Assembly (NCBI RefSeq): GCF_038002605.1
Contig: NZ_JBBOCT010000001.1
Location: 5,022,001 to 5,086,000, forward strand
Direction of reading: 5' to 3'
Origin: Bacillus sp. FSL K6-3431
GTDB lineage: Bacteria; Bacillota; Bacilli; Bacillales; Bacillaceae_C
DNA: 64,000 nucleotides
Below, one piece after another: positions 17,992 to 27,718 of the stretch. The notes under the pieces were generated by a model. That model saw only the letters and a list, made by a program, of their open reading frames with translations, searched no databases and had not been told where the DNA came from. The stretch's first letter is position 1. Each line of letters starts with the position of its first letter. Made by a program: the position numbers and the translations under genes.

Positions 17992-19302
17992 TTGGCGACA
18001 AAGCATGAACAAATAATCCGCTATATTGATGGTTTACCTGTTGGTGAAAAAATATCCGTTCGGCAAATTGCCAGAACGTTAAATGTGAGCGATGGTACAG
18101 CGTATCGGGCAATTAAAGATGCTGAAAATAAAGGATATGTTAGTACAATCGAACGAGTTGGTACTATTCGAATTGAACGGAAGAAAAAAGAAAATATAGA
18201 AAAACTTACATTTGCAGAAATTGTAAATATTATTGATGGTCAAGTTCTTGGTGGTAAGGATGGACTACACAAGACATTAACTAAATTCGTGATCGGTGCA
18301 ATGACACTGGATGCGATGATGAGGTATACAGGAGCAGGCAACTTACTAATCGTCGGTAACCGAACGAAAGCCCATGAAAATGCATTAAGAGCAGGTGCTG
18401 CTGTACTCATTACGGGTGGTTTTGATGCAGAAGAGCATGTAAAACTTTTAGCAGATGAATTGCAGTTACCAATTCTTTCAACCAGCTATGATAGTTTTAC
18501 AGTGGCGACGATGATCAATCGCGCGATTTATGATCAATTGATCAAAAAAGAAATTATTCTCGTTGAAGATATTCTAACTTCTTCCGATCAAGCAGCGTGT
18601 ATTAAAATAAAATCAACTGTTGCAGATTGGTATAGCATGAAAAAAGAGACGAATCATAGTCGTTTTCCAGTTCTTGATGATCGTATGAAGGTACAAGGGA
18701 TGGTGACTGGAAAAGATGTGATTGGACAAGACCATTCCTTATCTATCGAAAAAGTAATGACTAAAAATCCGCTTACTGTAGGAAAAAAGACAAGTGTTGC
18801 ATCTGTAGCTCATGCGATGATTTGGGAAGGAATTGAAGTGTTGCCTGTAGTAGATGAGCAGCAACGCTTTGAAGGGATTATTAGTAGACAGGATGTGCTC
18901 AAAGCTCTACAAATGATCCAACGTCAGCCGCAGGTTGGGGAAACGATTCATGATACGGTGTCAAATCAATTGACATCAAGTCAACAAAGAGGAGAAGGTT
19001 CCTTTGCCTTTGAAGTAACTCCACAAATGACAAACCAGCTGGGAACTATATCGTACGGTGTGTTTACAACGATTGTAGCTGAGGCCGCAAACAGAATGTT
19101 CCGCCAACAAAAGAAAGGCGAAGTTGCTGTTGAGAGTTTGACAATTTATTTCCTAAAACCAGTACAAATGGATAGTGTTCTGCAAATTCAGCCAAGAATA
19201 CTAGAATCGGGTAGGAAATTTGGGAAAGTCGATGTAGAAGTATACATCGGAAACGAAATCGTTGGGAAAGCACTTATGATGTGTAGACTTATAGATAGAT
19301 AA
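17992..19302 (+). CDS. ytoI: CBS/DRTGG/HotDog domain protein YtoI
   Basis: This 436-residue multidomain protein has four parts. An N-terminal winged-helix region comes first (about 1-65, VRQIARTLNVSDGTAYRAIK). A DRTGG domain follows (about 75-190, IVGNRTKAHENALRAGAAVLITGG). Then comes a pair of CBS motifs (about 195-315, FPVLDDRMKVQGMVTGKDVI and LPVVDEQQRFEGIISRQDVL), and a thioesterase-like HotDog domain (about 335-430). CBS pairs bind adenine nucleotides, so it may be a nucleotide-sensing DNA-binding protein; the function is unproven. The start is TTG 17992 behind AGAAGGGTG. Architecture and position match B. subtilis YtoI. Confidence 0.9.
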   Translation: MATKHEQIIRYIDGLPVGEKISVRQIARTLNVSDGTAYRAIKDAENKGYVSTIERVGTIRIERKKKENIEKLTFAEIVNIIDGQVLGGKDGLHKTLTKFVIGAMTLDAMMRYTGAGNLLIVGNRTKAHENALRAGAAVLITGGFDAEEHVKLLADELQLPILSTSYDSFTVATMINRAIYDQLIKKEIILVEDILTSSDQAACIKIKSTVADWYSMKKETNHSRFPVLDDRMKVQGMVTGKDVIGQDHSLSIEKVMTKNPLTVGKKTSVASVAHAMIWEGIEVLPVVDEQQRFEGIISRQDVLKALQMIQRQPQVGETIHDTVSNQLTSSQQRGEGSFAFEVTPQMTNQLGTISYGVFTTIVAEAANRMFRQQKKGEVAVESLTIYFLKPVQMDSVLQIQPRILESGRKFGKVDVEVYIGNEIVGKALMMCRLIDR

Positions 19303-19400
19303 GAGCGCAACTCCGTTATGACTCACATCGTGCGAGCCTAAGTGCACGTTTTAGCTACGTATTAACTGTGCCCACAGGATGTGGGTGCATTCATGGCCTG
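19303..19400. repeat. Hairpin-pair repeat family, member at ytoI 3' end
   Basis: The element contains CTCACATCGTGCGAGCCTAA and, 36 bases on, CCCACAGGATGTGGG (19371-19385), a perfect hairpin whose complement is CCCACATCCTGTGGG. The same blocks in the same order occur at 38131-38200. Members of this family share an ACRTCSTGT-type loop core with different arms. Confidence 0.7.
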
Positions 19401-19426
19401 GTTAGTATTCTATTCTTAATAGTAAT

Positions 19427-19452
19427 AAGCCGCTTTACTTTGAAAGCGGCTT
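19427..19452 (-). terminator. Hairpin between ytoI and ytpI
   Basis: Perfect ten-base arms AAGCCGCTTT / AAAGCGGCTT. It lies 15 bases beyond the leftward ytpI stop; the T run on that strand is weak. Confidence 0.6.
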
Positions 19453-19466
19453 GTGGTCGACATGGC

Positions 19467-19769
19467 TTATTTTTTCATGTCTTCGGCTTCTTTTATTGCA
19501 TAAGGGATATGGTAGCGGTATGCTTTGAGCCCTACCCAAGCGCTAAATCCTCCAAGTAGAATAAAAATGCTCGCAACGATATATGTAATTGTTGTGTCAT
19601 TTAAAAATAGTTGATTAACACCAAACAAAGCTACAAATAATCCAAGAGCCATACTGGACTTTCCGTTTAACATTTTTCTTTCCATTGGACGTTTGCTTCT
19701 TACATATTTGATTTTATAATATACATAGAAAGACAATGAAAATACAATTAAAATCACTAGAATTTTCAT
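19467..19769 (-). CDS. ytpI: YtpI family membrane protein
   Basis: This 100-residue protein has three hydrophobic segments (about residues 2-18, 40-55 and 63-80) and a basic loop (KYVRSKRPMERKML) between the first two. It matches the YtpI family in length, topology and position between ytoI and nrnA. Function is unknown. GGAGG precedes the ATG, at rather long spacing. It is leftward, convergent with ytoI. Confidence 0.82.
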   Translation of the reverse strand: MKILVILIVFSLSFYVYYKIKYVRSKRPMERKMLNGKSSMALGLFVALFGVNQLFLNDTTITYIVASIFILLGGFSAWVGLKAYRYHIPYAIKEAEDMKK

Positions 19770-19876
19770 GTTATATATATCCTCCGTTTCAAAAAAACTA
19801 GTTACTCTACTTATTGTAACGTAAAAACGTAGGATTACTACATTAGATAAATGTAAAATAAATGAACTTTATTAAA

Positions 19877-20030
19877 GAGGATGTTCAAAAAGTCACCAAA
19901 TGATAAACGGCGAATTTCTTCGTTGCTCGGTTTTTCCGGTTCTTACGTATTAAGAGCATACGCTTCGATCCTCAAAACCTTCCCGCCTCGAACTTCTTGT
20001 TTCTAATTTGGCACCTTTTTGAACTCTCAC
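19877..20030 (+). repeat. MITE-like dispersed repeat, copy B (154 bp)
   Basis: This full-length reference copy has ends GAGGATGTTCAAAAAGTCAC and GGCACCTTTTTGAACTCTCA. Inverting the second gives GTTCAAAAAGGTGCCAAA, which pairs with GTTCAAAAAGTCACCAAA of the first at 14 of 18 positions. The interior contains GCTCGGTTTTTCCGGTTCT and CCTCGAACTTCTTGTTTC. Length is identical to copies A and C. Confidence 0.87.
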
Positions 20031-20105
20031 TAAAAAGTAAATAAATAATTATAGAAACCTCGATAATCTTGTAGTATCACTGCAGGTTGAGAAAAGGAGT
20101 AAATT

Positions 20106-21038
20106 ATGAAACAAGAAATATTAGAGACGATTAGTCGATTTGATACGATTATTATTCACCGCCATGTTAGACCGGATCCAGATGCTTATGGTTCACAAGG
20201 AGGACTTGCTGAAATTTTAAAAGCATCTTATCCTGAGAAAAGTATATATGCAGTTGGTGAACATGACTTCGGTCTCGACTTTTTACGAATCCCCGATGCC
20301 ATTCCCGATGAATTATATAAGGGAGCACTTGTCATTGTTTGTGATACGGCTAATCAGGAGAGAGTTAGCGATGCCAGATATACCTTGGGCGAAATGACGA
20401 TAAAGATAGACCATCATCCGAATGAAGATCCGTACGGTGATATTTTATGGGTAGATACAACCGTTTCCTCTACGAGTGAAATGATTTATGAGTTCTATTT
20501 GTTCGGAAAAGATCAGGGGCTTAAAATGAGTGATGAAGCAGCTCGGCTTCTTTTTGCTGGAATAGTTGGTGATACTGGACGTTTTCTTTATCCAAGCACA
20601 TCACAACGTACATTTGAATTTGCAGGTGAATTAATTCGCTATTCTTTCGATCGTACAGAGCTTTTTAACCATATGTATGAACTTGAGCCAAATGTGATTA
20701 AGTTGCAAGGATATGTGTTGGAAAACTTTAAAATGAATGAGGATGGTGCAGCAATTATAGCTCTCACAAAAGAAATATTAGCTGAATGTGACGCTACACC
20801 CTCGGAAGCTTCTATACTAGTAAGTTCCCTTGGAAATATCAAGGGCATAAAAGCTTGGTGCTTTTTCATTGAAGAGGAAGATCAAATTCGAGTACGTCTA
20901 CGCTCGAAAGGTCCAATAATTAACACCATTGCGATGAAACATGGCGGGGGTGGCCATCCACTTGCTGCAGGTGCATCCGTACATACATGGGAAGAGGCGA
21001 TGCTTGTAAAAAGGGATGTTGAGGAAGTATGTAAGTGA
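20106..21038 (+). CDS. nrnA: Oligoribonuclease / pAp phosphatase NrnA
   Basis: This 310-residue DHH/DHHA1 phosphoesterase degrades 2-5-mer RNA and converts 3'-phosphoadenosine 5'-phosphate to AMP. Metal ligands appear in HRHVRPDPDAYGSQ, VIVCDTANQ and KIDHHPNEDPYG. The C-terminal DHHA1 motif GGGGHPLAAGAS is at about residues 279-290. AAAGGAG precedes the ATG. The stop codon TGA lies within the GTGAAC block of a dispersed repeat that starts here. It is equivalent to B. subtilis ytqI. Confidence 0.94.
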   Translation: MKQEILETISRFDTIIIHRHVRPDPDAYGSQGGLAEILKASYPEKSIYAVGEHDFGLDFLRIPDAIPDELYKGALVIVCDTANQERVSDARYTLGEMTIKIDHHPNEDPYGDILWVDTTVSSTSEMIYEFYLFGKDQGLKMSDEAARLLFAGIVGDTGRFLYPSTSQRTFEFAGELIRYSFDRTELFNHMYELEPNVIKLQGYVLENFKMNEDGAAIIALTKEILAECDATPSEASILVSSLGNIKGIKAWCFFIEEEDQIRVRLRSKGPIINTIAMKHGGGGHPLAAGASVHTWEEAMLVKRDVEEVCK

Positions 21039-21156
21039 ACTCGTTTCAGCAAGCTGGAACATCGTGGGTTTAGGTGGGGATTATACCCACCATTGGTAAA
21101 TCCTACCTTCGCTTCGAGGTGGGAGTCCTAACCCCTAAAGAAAGATCGGGATAGAC
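21035..21156. repeat. GTGAAC repeat family, copy X1 (long form)
   Basis: It begins GTGAACTCGTTTCAGCA and continues GGAACATCGTGGG, and ends CCCCTAAAGAAAGATCGGGA. The first block is shared with X2 (42101) and X3 (47644), and the end block with X3. Internal complementary stretches (GTGGGGATTATACCCAC and CCTACCTTCG/CGAGGTGGG) give hairpins. The TGA in the first block is the nrnA stop codon. Confidence 0.65.
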
Positions 21157-21401
21157 ACTAGTCGATGGCCCGCATATCGAAGTTGGGACAACGTGGAGCG
21201 TCTTAGCCATTTTCCATTTAATGTTTGGCTATAGCGCCTATCGCTAGCAGACTTCAGGGGTTCTCCCTATGATTGGTCAACATCAATTAGCCTTGCATGT
21301 CTAGCTCAAGTCGTAGAAGACATAAGTCAATCTATAAAGAAGGTAAAGCCCCTTCTTACAGTTTTGTTCTTATGCTTGTCGCTCCGCCTACTGCTTTTCT
21401 A
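21157..21401. other. Remainder of nrnA-ytrI intergenic region
   Basis: No gene is seen. It carries an inverted copy of the GC-rich hairpin repeat (complement of GGAGCGACAAGCATAAG, 21361-21402), the same type as at 4594-4633, next to the ytrI stop. Confidence 0.5.
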
Positions 21402-21905
21402 TTAAGCAAGTTTTATTTCTACTTCTATGCTAATGGTTGTGTAGTAATGAATTTCTTTTACAATGAGCTTATAGCGTTTTCCGTTGATAGGCATCGTCTT
21501 GTTTTCAATTGTTTTTTTGATAATGTCTTTGTTTTTATAAACTGAATCTACATCTTTGGCGAGTAGGGATTGTAAATCTTCTTTTACAGCCTCTTCGATA
21601 TCAACGATACTTTGTTTATCGTTGATATTGTATTTTTCAAAATGAGTTAGTTTGACCTGGATATCTTGAATGGTAAGCAATTCTGCATTTTGTTCATTCA
21701 AATCCTGATAATCATCCTGCCATATTTTGATCTTCGCTTGCTGGTCAATAATGAGTTTAGCTTGCCTGTCCATAATGATGCTGTTTTTTTCCTGCAACGT
21801 CCCGAACATGAATAAAAAAATAATCCAACTTATGCAGCCTCCAACCGCAGCGCCAGCAAAGAAGCGTTGCCAAGTTGGCTTTCGGTAAAGAGGAGGGATT
21901 CTCAT
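21402..21905 (-). CDS. ytrI: Sporulation membrane protein YtrI
   Basis: This 167-residue protein has one membrane helix near the N-terminus (about 15-38, FFAGAAVGGCISWIIFLFMF). A long coiled-coil-like region follows (about 42-80, DRQAKLIIDQQAKIKIWQDDYQDLNEQ), then a C-terminal domain ending in KEIHYYTTISIEVEIKLA. ATG 21905 overlaps the ytrH stop (ATGA), so translation is coupled. B. subtilis ytrI and ytrH are sigma-E-dependent and needed for efficient sporulation; the same order here supports the same role. Confidence 0.87.
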   Translation of the reverse strand: MRIPPLYRKPTWQRFFAGAAVGGCISWIIFLFMFGTLQEKNSIIMDRQAKLIIDQQAKIKIWQDDYQDLNEQNAELLTIQDIQVKLTHFEKYNINDKQSIVDIEEAVKEDLQSLLAKDVDSVYKNKDIIKKTIENKTMPINGKRYKLIVKEIHYYTTISIEVEIKLA

Positions 21906-22234
21906 GATATATGTTCCAGTGTCAGCCAATCAATAATTAGTGCAGCTGTTTTGGCGCCACCCATTGCAGATAAAATGATTAAAAATTGTTTGAATATATC
22001 TTTTGTGCCCCCATCCAAGAATCCTCTTTCAAAACTGTAGACCGTATCAAAGGTTCCGCCAATCGCTGCAATAATGGCCCATATTCTAACCTTGCTAGCT
22101 ATTTTTGAGATTTCCGTCAAAAGCGGCTCACCGGTTATAAAAGCCGCAAGACCCCCAATTAAGGAACCTCCTAGCATCACTCCGAAAGCTATAAAGAAGC
22201 TATTAAAAAAAGTTGGAAAAAAAGCTTCATTCAT
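21902..22234 (-). CDS. ytrH: Sporulation membrane protein YtrH
   Basis: This protein of about 110 residues has three hydrophobic segments (around residues 10-32, 42-60 and 75-100) and the Gly-rich FGVMLGGSLIGGLAAF. Upstream of the likely start ATG 22234, GGAG stands nine bases away; an in-frame TTG (22249) further up is less suitable. It is first gene of the leftward ytrH-ytrI unit, divergent from dnaE. Function in spore formation is inferred from B. subtilis. Confidence 0.85.
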   Translation of the reverse strand: MNEAFFPTFFNSFFIAFGVMLGGSLIGGLAAFITGEPLLTEISKIASKVRIWAIIAAIGGTFDTVYSFERGFLDGGTKDIFKQFLIILSAMGGAKTAALIIDWLTLEHIS

Positions 22235-22396
22235 ATTTACCATCTCCAATAATCAAGATATCTCTAATTTATATATATGGGACAAAGCTCAAATGTATGT
22301 AAGCGAACGTATGTATTTTCCTTTTCCAAGATCATAGTCCATAATAAAAAGAAAAGCGGAAGTTCTTAAATAATATAAATGAAAGGGGTGGGGTGT

Positions 22397-25300
22397 GTGA
22401 CTTTTGTCCATTTGCAAATATCTACTGCATTTAGTTTATTATCGAGCACCATCTCTATTCCAAAGTTGGTGGAACAGGCGAAAAAATTAAATTACACCGC
22501 ATTGTCCATTACAGATCGAAATACATTATATGGCGTGCTGCCATTTTATCAAGCATGTACGAAGGCAAAAATTAAGCCTATTATTGGAATGAGCGCTGAT
22601 GTGGAGTCAGATAATGAAGGATTATGTCATCCAATCATTTTACTGGCGAAAAATAATGAAGGGTATAAAAACTTACTGAAAATTTCCAGCGCAATTAAAA
22701 CACATCCAAAAGAAATGATCTCCTTGAAGTGGCTACGTGCATACAGCAGTGGCTTGATCGCTATGACACCGGGACTTCGAGGGGAGATTGAACAGTTCTT
22801 TTTACAAGATAAAAAGGAAGACGCAATACAAACTGCATTAAAATATAAAGAGATATTCGGAGAATCATTCTATCTTTCCTTGCAAAATCAAGGCATCGTC
22901 ACGAATGTAAATGTAATAGCACAAATGAGAGAAATCTCTGAAGAACTAAACATTCCTTTAGCTGCTACAAATGATGTTCGTTATTTGGAGAAAGCAGATG
23001 CTTTTGCTTATGAATGTTTGACGGCAATCAGGGATGGAGAAAAACTTGCTGACAAAGACCAAATAGAATCTGTTCCACCCGAATTTTATTTAAAAAGTCA
23101 GGAAGAAATGTCTGTACTGTTTACTGATATACCAGAGGCTTTGTCGAATACCGTGGAAATTGTGGAAAGATGTAATGTAATGGTGGAAACTCATCAACAG
23201 CTTTTGCCGAAATACCCGCTCCCAAGTGGAGAATTATCTGTTGATACGTTGAAGAGATTATGTCTGACAGAAATAGAAAAACGATGTCCCACGGACGACA
23301 AACGTTATCTTGAACGATTACATTTCGAATTAGACGTTATTAATAAAATGGGTTTTAATGATTACTTTTTGATTGTTTGGGACTTTATGAAGTACGCAAG
23401 AGAGCAGGAGATTTTAACAGGGCCAGGACGTGGTTCGGCTGCGGGATCACTTGTTGCATATGTTCTTGGAATAACAGACGTCGATCCAATTGCCTATCAT
23501 CTGTTATTCGAACGTTTTTTAAATCCAGAACGAATATCGATGCCGGATATTGATATTGATTTTCCAGATCATCGACGTGATGAAGTAATTGAATACGTGG
23601 TTAAAAAGTATGGAAAAGATAAAGTTGCGCAAATCATTACTTTTGGAACATTAGCCGCAAAAGCAGCAATGCGTGATACTGCACGTGTTTTTGGGTTTAA
23701 TACAAAAGAAATGGAACAGATTTCGAAACTGATTCCTACAAAGCTTGGGATTACTTTAGCACAAGCATATAAAGAGTCTCCTGGATTACGTGAGTTTATT
23801 GCTACATCTGATCATAATAAGAAATTATATGAAACAGCTTTGAAACTTGAAGGCTTACCGCGTCATACATCTACACATGCCGCAGGGGTTGTCATGTCTG
23901 AGCAACCACTTGTTAGTCTTATCCCACTCCAAGGTGGGCATGCCGGCAGCTATTTGACACAATTTCCGATGGAGGATCTGGAGGAAATCGGACTGCTGAA
24001 AATGGACTTTCTAGGGCTTCGAAATTTAACATTGCTGGAACGGATCGTAAAAAGTATTCAAATTAGCACTGGGAAGAAATTGAATATAAAAGGAATTCCT
24101 CTTGCTGACGAAAAAACGTTTGAACTACTAAGAAGTGGTGAAACGACAGGTGTATTTCAACTTGAATCTGAAGGGATGAGGAAGGTACTTCAAGAATTAA
24201 AGCCGACTGAATTCGAAGATATAGTGGCTGTAAATGCATTATATAGGCCAGGTCCTATGGAAAATATCCCTGATTATATTGCAAGAAAGCACGGTGTAAA
24301 GCCTGTATTATTTCCACATCCTGATCTACGATCGATTTTGGAGGTAACATATGGTGTCATTGTGTATCAGGAACAAATCATGCAAATTGCTGCGAAGATG
24401 GCAGGTTATTCTCTAGGTGAAGCCGATTTATTACGTAAAGCAGTTAGTAAGAAAAGTAAAGAAGTGCTCGACCGTGAGCGTGAGCATTTTGTTACAGGAG
24501 CATTAAAAACAGGTTATGAAGAAAGCAAAGCGAATGAAACCTATGATTTAATTGTCCGATTCGCAAATTACGGATTTAATCGTAGTCATTCAGTTGCATA
24601 CAGCATGATTGCTTGGCAGCTTGCATATTTAAAAGCAAATTACCCAGAACATTTTATGGCAGCATTGCTGACATCCGTTATTGGCAATGAAGATAAAATA
24701 GCGACCTATATGGCGGAAGCGAAGCAAATGGGATTGCTCATCCTCCCGCCATCCATAAACAGTAGTCATTACCCATTTAAGGTAGAAAAGGATGGAATAC
24801 GTTACAGTCTTGCGGCTATAAAAGGGATTGGCGCTACTGCATTAAAAGAAATCATTCAGGTAAGAAAAACAAAATCATTTCAAGATTTATTTGGATTTTG
24901 TTTACGGGTTTCGCAAAAAGTGATCAATCGAAAAAATCTAGAGGCATTAGTGCATTCCGGCTGTTTTGATGAATTTGGAAAGGATAGGGCGGTCCTGTTG
25001 GCAACTTTAGATGTTGCTTTAGAGCATGCTGAATTGATGAAACCCTCTGAAACGGGTACAGATTTATTTGCAGAGGAAGAAATGTTTCAATTAAAACCTA
25101 GATATGTAGAGGTGGAAGCAATAGGTCTTGCAGATAAGTTGTTTTATGAAAAACAAGCGACAGGTGTCTATATTTCAGCACACCCTGTAAGTGCTTATGA
25201 AGATTATTTTCACAACCACGGCTGTCAGTCCCTGCATGTATTAAAGCCAAACCAAAGAAATGTATCAGCTGGTGTTTATATTACGTATGTAAAAACAATT

Positions 25301-25735
25301 AGAACAAAAAAAGGTGATGTGATGGCTTTTATACGTATGAGTGATGCGTCAGATGAAATAGAGGGAGTTGTGTTTCCTGATGTTTATCGTCGGCATAGTT
25401 CTATATGTAAAATCGGAGAAACGCTCCTAATCACGGGGAATATTGAAACTAGGGAAGAAAAGAGACAATTTCTCATACAAAAAATGCAAAAACCAGAAAA
25501 GAAAATATCGTCCTTAACGTTATTTTTGAAGATACCAAAGGAGTTACACCAGCCAGACAAACTAAATAAACTTCACGATTTATTAAAAGTTCATAGTGGA
25601 ACGACCGCAGTTGTGCTTCATTACGAAGCAACGAAGCAAACTATTAGACTCTCGAGTGATTGGGTAAACCCATCTGAAATTTGCATAGATGATTTACGTA
25701 AACTTCTTGGTGCCGACTGTGTTATCTTAAAATAA
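22397..25735 (+). CDS. dnaE: DNA polymerase III alpha subunit DnaE
   Basis: This C-family DNA polymerase of about 1112 residues extends RNA primers, mainly on the lagging strand. It begins FVHLQISTAFSLLSSTISI (PHP domain, about 1-270). The polymerase core includes GPGRGSAAGSLVAYVLG and PDIDIDFPDHRRDEV, with the catalytic aspartates near residue 390. Then come a helix-hairpin-helix region and a C-terminal OB fold (GVYITYVKTIRTKKGDVMAF, about 955). No exonuclease insert is present, as expected for DnaE versus PolC. GTG 22397 behind a G-rich site (AAAGGGG) is preferred to ATG 22379, which has no site. Confidence 0.95.
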   Translation: MTFVHLQISTAFSLLSSTISIPKLVEQAKKLNYTALSITDRNTLYGVLPFYQACTKAKIKPIIGMSADVESDNEGLCHPIILLAKNNEGYKNLLKISSAIKTHPKEMISLKWLRAYSSGLIAMTPGLRGEIEQFFLQDKKEDAIQTALKYKEIFGESFYLSLQNQGIVTNVNVIAQMREISEELNIPLAATNDVRYLEKADAFAYECLTAIRDGEKLADKDQIESVPPEFYLKSQEEMSVLFTDIPEALSNTVEIVERCNVMVETHQQLLPKYPLPSGELSVDTLKRLCLTEIEKRCPTDDKRYLERLHFELDVINKMGFNDYFLIVWDFMKYAREQEILTGPGRGSAAGSLVAYVLGITDVDPIAYHLLFERFLNPERISMPDIDIDFPDHRRDEVIEYVVKKYGKDKVAQIITFGTLAAKAAMRDTARVFGFNTKEMEQISKLIPTKLGITLAQAYKESPGLREFIATSDHNKKLYETALKLEGLPRHTSTHAAGVVMSEQPLVSLIPLQGGHAGSYLTQFPMEDLEEIGLLKMDFLGLRNLTLLERIVKSIQISTGKKLNIKGIPLADEKTFELLRSGETTGVFQLESEGMRKVLQELKPTEFEDIVAVNALYRPGPMENIPDYIARKHGVKPVLFPHPDLRSILEVTYGVIVYQEQIMQIAAKMAGYSLGEADLLRKAVSKKSKEVLDREREHFVTGALKTGYEESKANETYDLIVRFANYGFNRSHSVAYSMIAWQLAYLKANYPEHFMAALLTSVIGNEDKIATYMAEAKQMGLLILPPSINSSHYPFKVEKDGIRYSLAAIKGIGATALKEIIQVRKTKSFQDLFGFCLRVSQKVINRKNLEALVHSGCFDEFGKDRAVLLATLDVALEHAELMKPSETGTDLFAEEEMFQLKPRYVEVEAIGLADKLFYEKQATGVYISAHPVSAYEDYFHNHGCQSLHVLKPNQRNVSAGVYITYVKTIRTKKGDVMAFIRMSDASDEIEGVVFPDVYRRHSSICKIGETLLITGNIETREEKRQFLIQKMQKPEKKISSLTLFLKIPKELHQPDKLNKLHDLLKVHSGTTAVVLHYEATKQTIRLSSDWVNPSEICIDDLRKLLGADCVILK

Positions 25736-25842
25736 CTTTTTCAAACGGAACGATATATGATATATTATTTTAGAAGCTTACGTGGCCAGACCACTAACGA
25801 ATACAAGAATAACTTAGCGGGTAAATGAAGGAGTGAATCTCT

Positions 25843-27081
25843 TTGACATTACGTGAGGAAGCATTGCATATGCATAAATTGCATAAAGGTAAGTTGGAGT
25901 CGAAATCAAAAATTGAAGTAAAAAATGCGAAAGATCTCAGCCTTGCTTATTCACCCGGTGTAGCAGAACCTTGTAAAGTTATTTATGAAAAACCTGAAAC
26001 TGTATATGATTACACTATGAAAGGCAATATGGTCGCAATTGTTTCTGACGGAACAGCTGTTCTAGGATTGGGCAATATTGGTCCGGAAGCAGCCTTGCCT
26101 GTCATGGAAGGAAAAGCTGTTCTTTTTAAAAGCTTTGCTGGCGTAGATGCTTTTCCGATCTGTTTGAATACTACAGAAGTAGATAAAATAGTCGAGACGG
26201 TTAAATTACTTGAACCGACATTTGGAGGCGTGAATCTAGAAGATATCGCTGCCCCAAATTGCTTTGTTATTGAAGAACGCTTGAAAAAAGAAACGAATAT
26301 TCCTGTTTTTCATGATGATCAACATGGAACCGCAATTGTGACAGTAGCTGGTCTTGTTAATGCATTAAAAATCACTAACCGAAATATGCAGGAAATAAAA
26401 GTTGTCATAAATGGTGCAGGTGCTGCAGGAATTGCTATTATAAAACTGCTCTATAGTTACGGTGTTAGGGATATTATTATGTGTGATTCAAAAGGTGCCA
26501 TATACGAAGGACGCCCTAAAGGCATGAATGATGTGAAAGCTAAGGTTGCCCAATTTACGAATAGCAATAAGTTAGCAGGAAATCTATCAGATGTTATTCA
26601 AGGAGCAGATGTTTTTATTGGCGTTTCAGTAGCGGGTGCACTTACAAAAGCCATGGTTCAATCTATGAGTGTAGATCCAATTATTTTTGCGATGGCTAAC
26701 CCGGAACCGGAAATACTACCGGCTGATGCGCTAGAGGCTGGAGCGAAAGTCATAGGCACAGGAAGATCAGACTATCCTAACCAAGTTAATAATGTCCTTG
26801 CCTTTCCAGGGATTTTTAGAGGAGCGCTAGATGTCCGTGCCACACATATCAATGAAAAGATGAAGCAAGCGGCAGTTGCAGCAATTGCTGGATTGATTAC
26901 GGATGAGGAATTAGCCGCCGATTATGTTATTCCAGGCCCATTTGATCCACGGGTTGCACCCAATGTTGCAGCCGCTGTAGCAAAAACTGCAATGGAAACT
27001 GGAGTAGCAAGAATAAAAGTGGATCCTGAGGAAGTGCGGGAAAGGACTAAGCGGCTCGCTGTAATCGGAAAAGGCGAGTGA
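25843..27081 (+). CDS. ytsJ: NADP-dependent malic enzyme YtsJ
   Basis: This 412-residue short-form malic enzyme decarboxylates malate to pyruvate. The N-terminal domain has the catalytic Tyr context SLAYSPGVAEP and Lys in GKAVLFKSFAGVDAFP. Metal-site acids are in EDIAAPNCF and FHDDQHGTAIV, and the nucleotide-binding fold is VVINGAGAAGIAIIK. The start is TTG 25843 with GAAGGAG upstream. In B. subtilis YtsJ is the main NADPH-forming malic enzyme. A GntR-type regulator follows seven bases later, then accDA. Confidence 0.95.
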   Translation: MTLREEALHMHKLHKGKLESKSKIEVKNAKDLSLAYSPGVAEPCKVIYEKPETVYDYTMKGNMVAIVSDGTAVLGLGNIGPEAALPVMEGKAVLFKSFAGVDAFPICLNTTEVDKIVETVKLLEPTFGGVNLEDIAAPNCFVIEERLKKETNIPVFHDDQHGTAIVTVAGLVNALKITNRNMQEIKVVINGAGAAGIAIIKLLYSYGVRDIIMCDSKGAIYEGRPKGMNDVKAKVAQFTNSNKLAGNLSDVIQGADVFIGVSVAGALTKAMVQSMSVDPIIFAMANPEPEILPADALEAGAKVIGTGRSDYPNQVNNVLAFPGIFRGALDVRATHINEKMKQAAVAAIAGLITDEELAADYVIPGPFDPRVAPNVAAAVAKTAMETGVARIKVDPEEVRERTKRLAVIGKGE

Positions 27082-27088
27082 TATTAGT

Positions 27089-27694
27089 ATGGAAGAAAAA
27101 CCAGAAAAGTCAAAGGTTTATTTGGCGATTGTTAAAGAAATCAGGCAAATTATATTAGAAGGAAAACTAGGACCAGGTGATAAAATACCTTCTGAAAGAG
27201 AGTTATCTGAACAGTTGAATGTAGGTCGTTCCTCCGTTAGGGAAGCTTTGAGGGCTTTAGAGCTATTGGGCTTGATTGAGACGCGACGAGGGGAAGGAAC
27301 ATTTTTACTTGATTTTAGAAACCATCATTTGTTGAAATGGTTAGGTATGTTCATATTGCAAGACCCGCAAATAAAGCAAGATGTTTTGAATACAAAGTTG
27401 ATTCTGGAAAAAGATATCATAAGAAATCTTTGCGTTCATGTGGATAAAAATGATTTAACAAGATTTCAGGACCAACAATTAGTTGAACCTATATCGTTTG
27501 AAAAAGTATTAGATCTTTCGGAGAACCGTCTTTTATTTCGAATTTGGGAAATAGTGAAGAATTATTCAACAGAAGTGAAACAAGTGCATTCAGAAGATCA
27601 AATTGGCTTTATATCCGAATTACTCACTGCATTAATTGCAGGTGATGAGGTACAGGCATTATCTGTTTATAAACAATATCAAGAATTAATATAA
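27089..27694 (+). CDS. GntR/FadR family transcriptional regulator
   Basis: This 201-residue regulator has an N-terminal winged helix (about 10-75). KIPSERELSEQLNVGRSSVREALRALE... is the classic GntR recognition region. The C-terminal part is shorter than a usual FCD domain and lacks the DxxFH metal-binding pattern I would expect (DLSENRLLFRIWEIVKNY stands in its place). Effector binding may therefore be altered. It lies seven bases after ytsJ and 24 before accD, so it is likely cotranscribed. A role in controlling malic enzyme and acetyl-CoA carboxylase is an inference from position. Confidence 0.85.
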   Translation: MEEKPEKSKVYLAIVKEIRQIILEGKLGPGDKIPSERELSEQLNVGRSSVREALRALELLGLIETRRGEGTFLLDFRNHHLLKWLGMFILQDPQIKQDVLNTKLILEKDIIRNLCVHVDKNDLTRFQDQQLVEPISFEKVLDLSENRLLFRIWEIVKNYSTEVKQVHSEDQIGFISELLTALIAGDEVQALSVYKQYQELI

Positions 27695-27718
27695 ATATTA
27701 CAGTTAGGGGGGGAAAAC

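Noticed and set aside
21035..21401. Degraded insertion sequence in the nrnA-ytrI gap
   Set aside because: No transposase fragment can be read in any frame; shared blocks with X2 and X3 point to a small non-coding repeat.
21297..21545. 82-residue open frame opposite ytrI
   Set aside because: It overlaps the end of ytrI and a GC-rich hairpin repeat; no translation signal.
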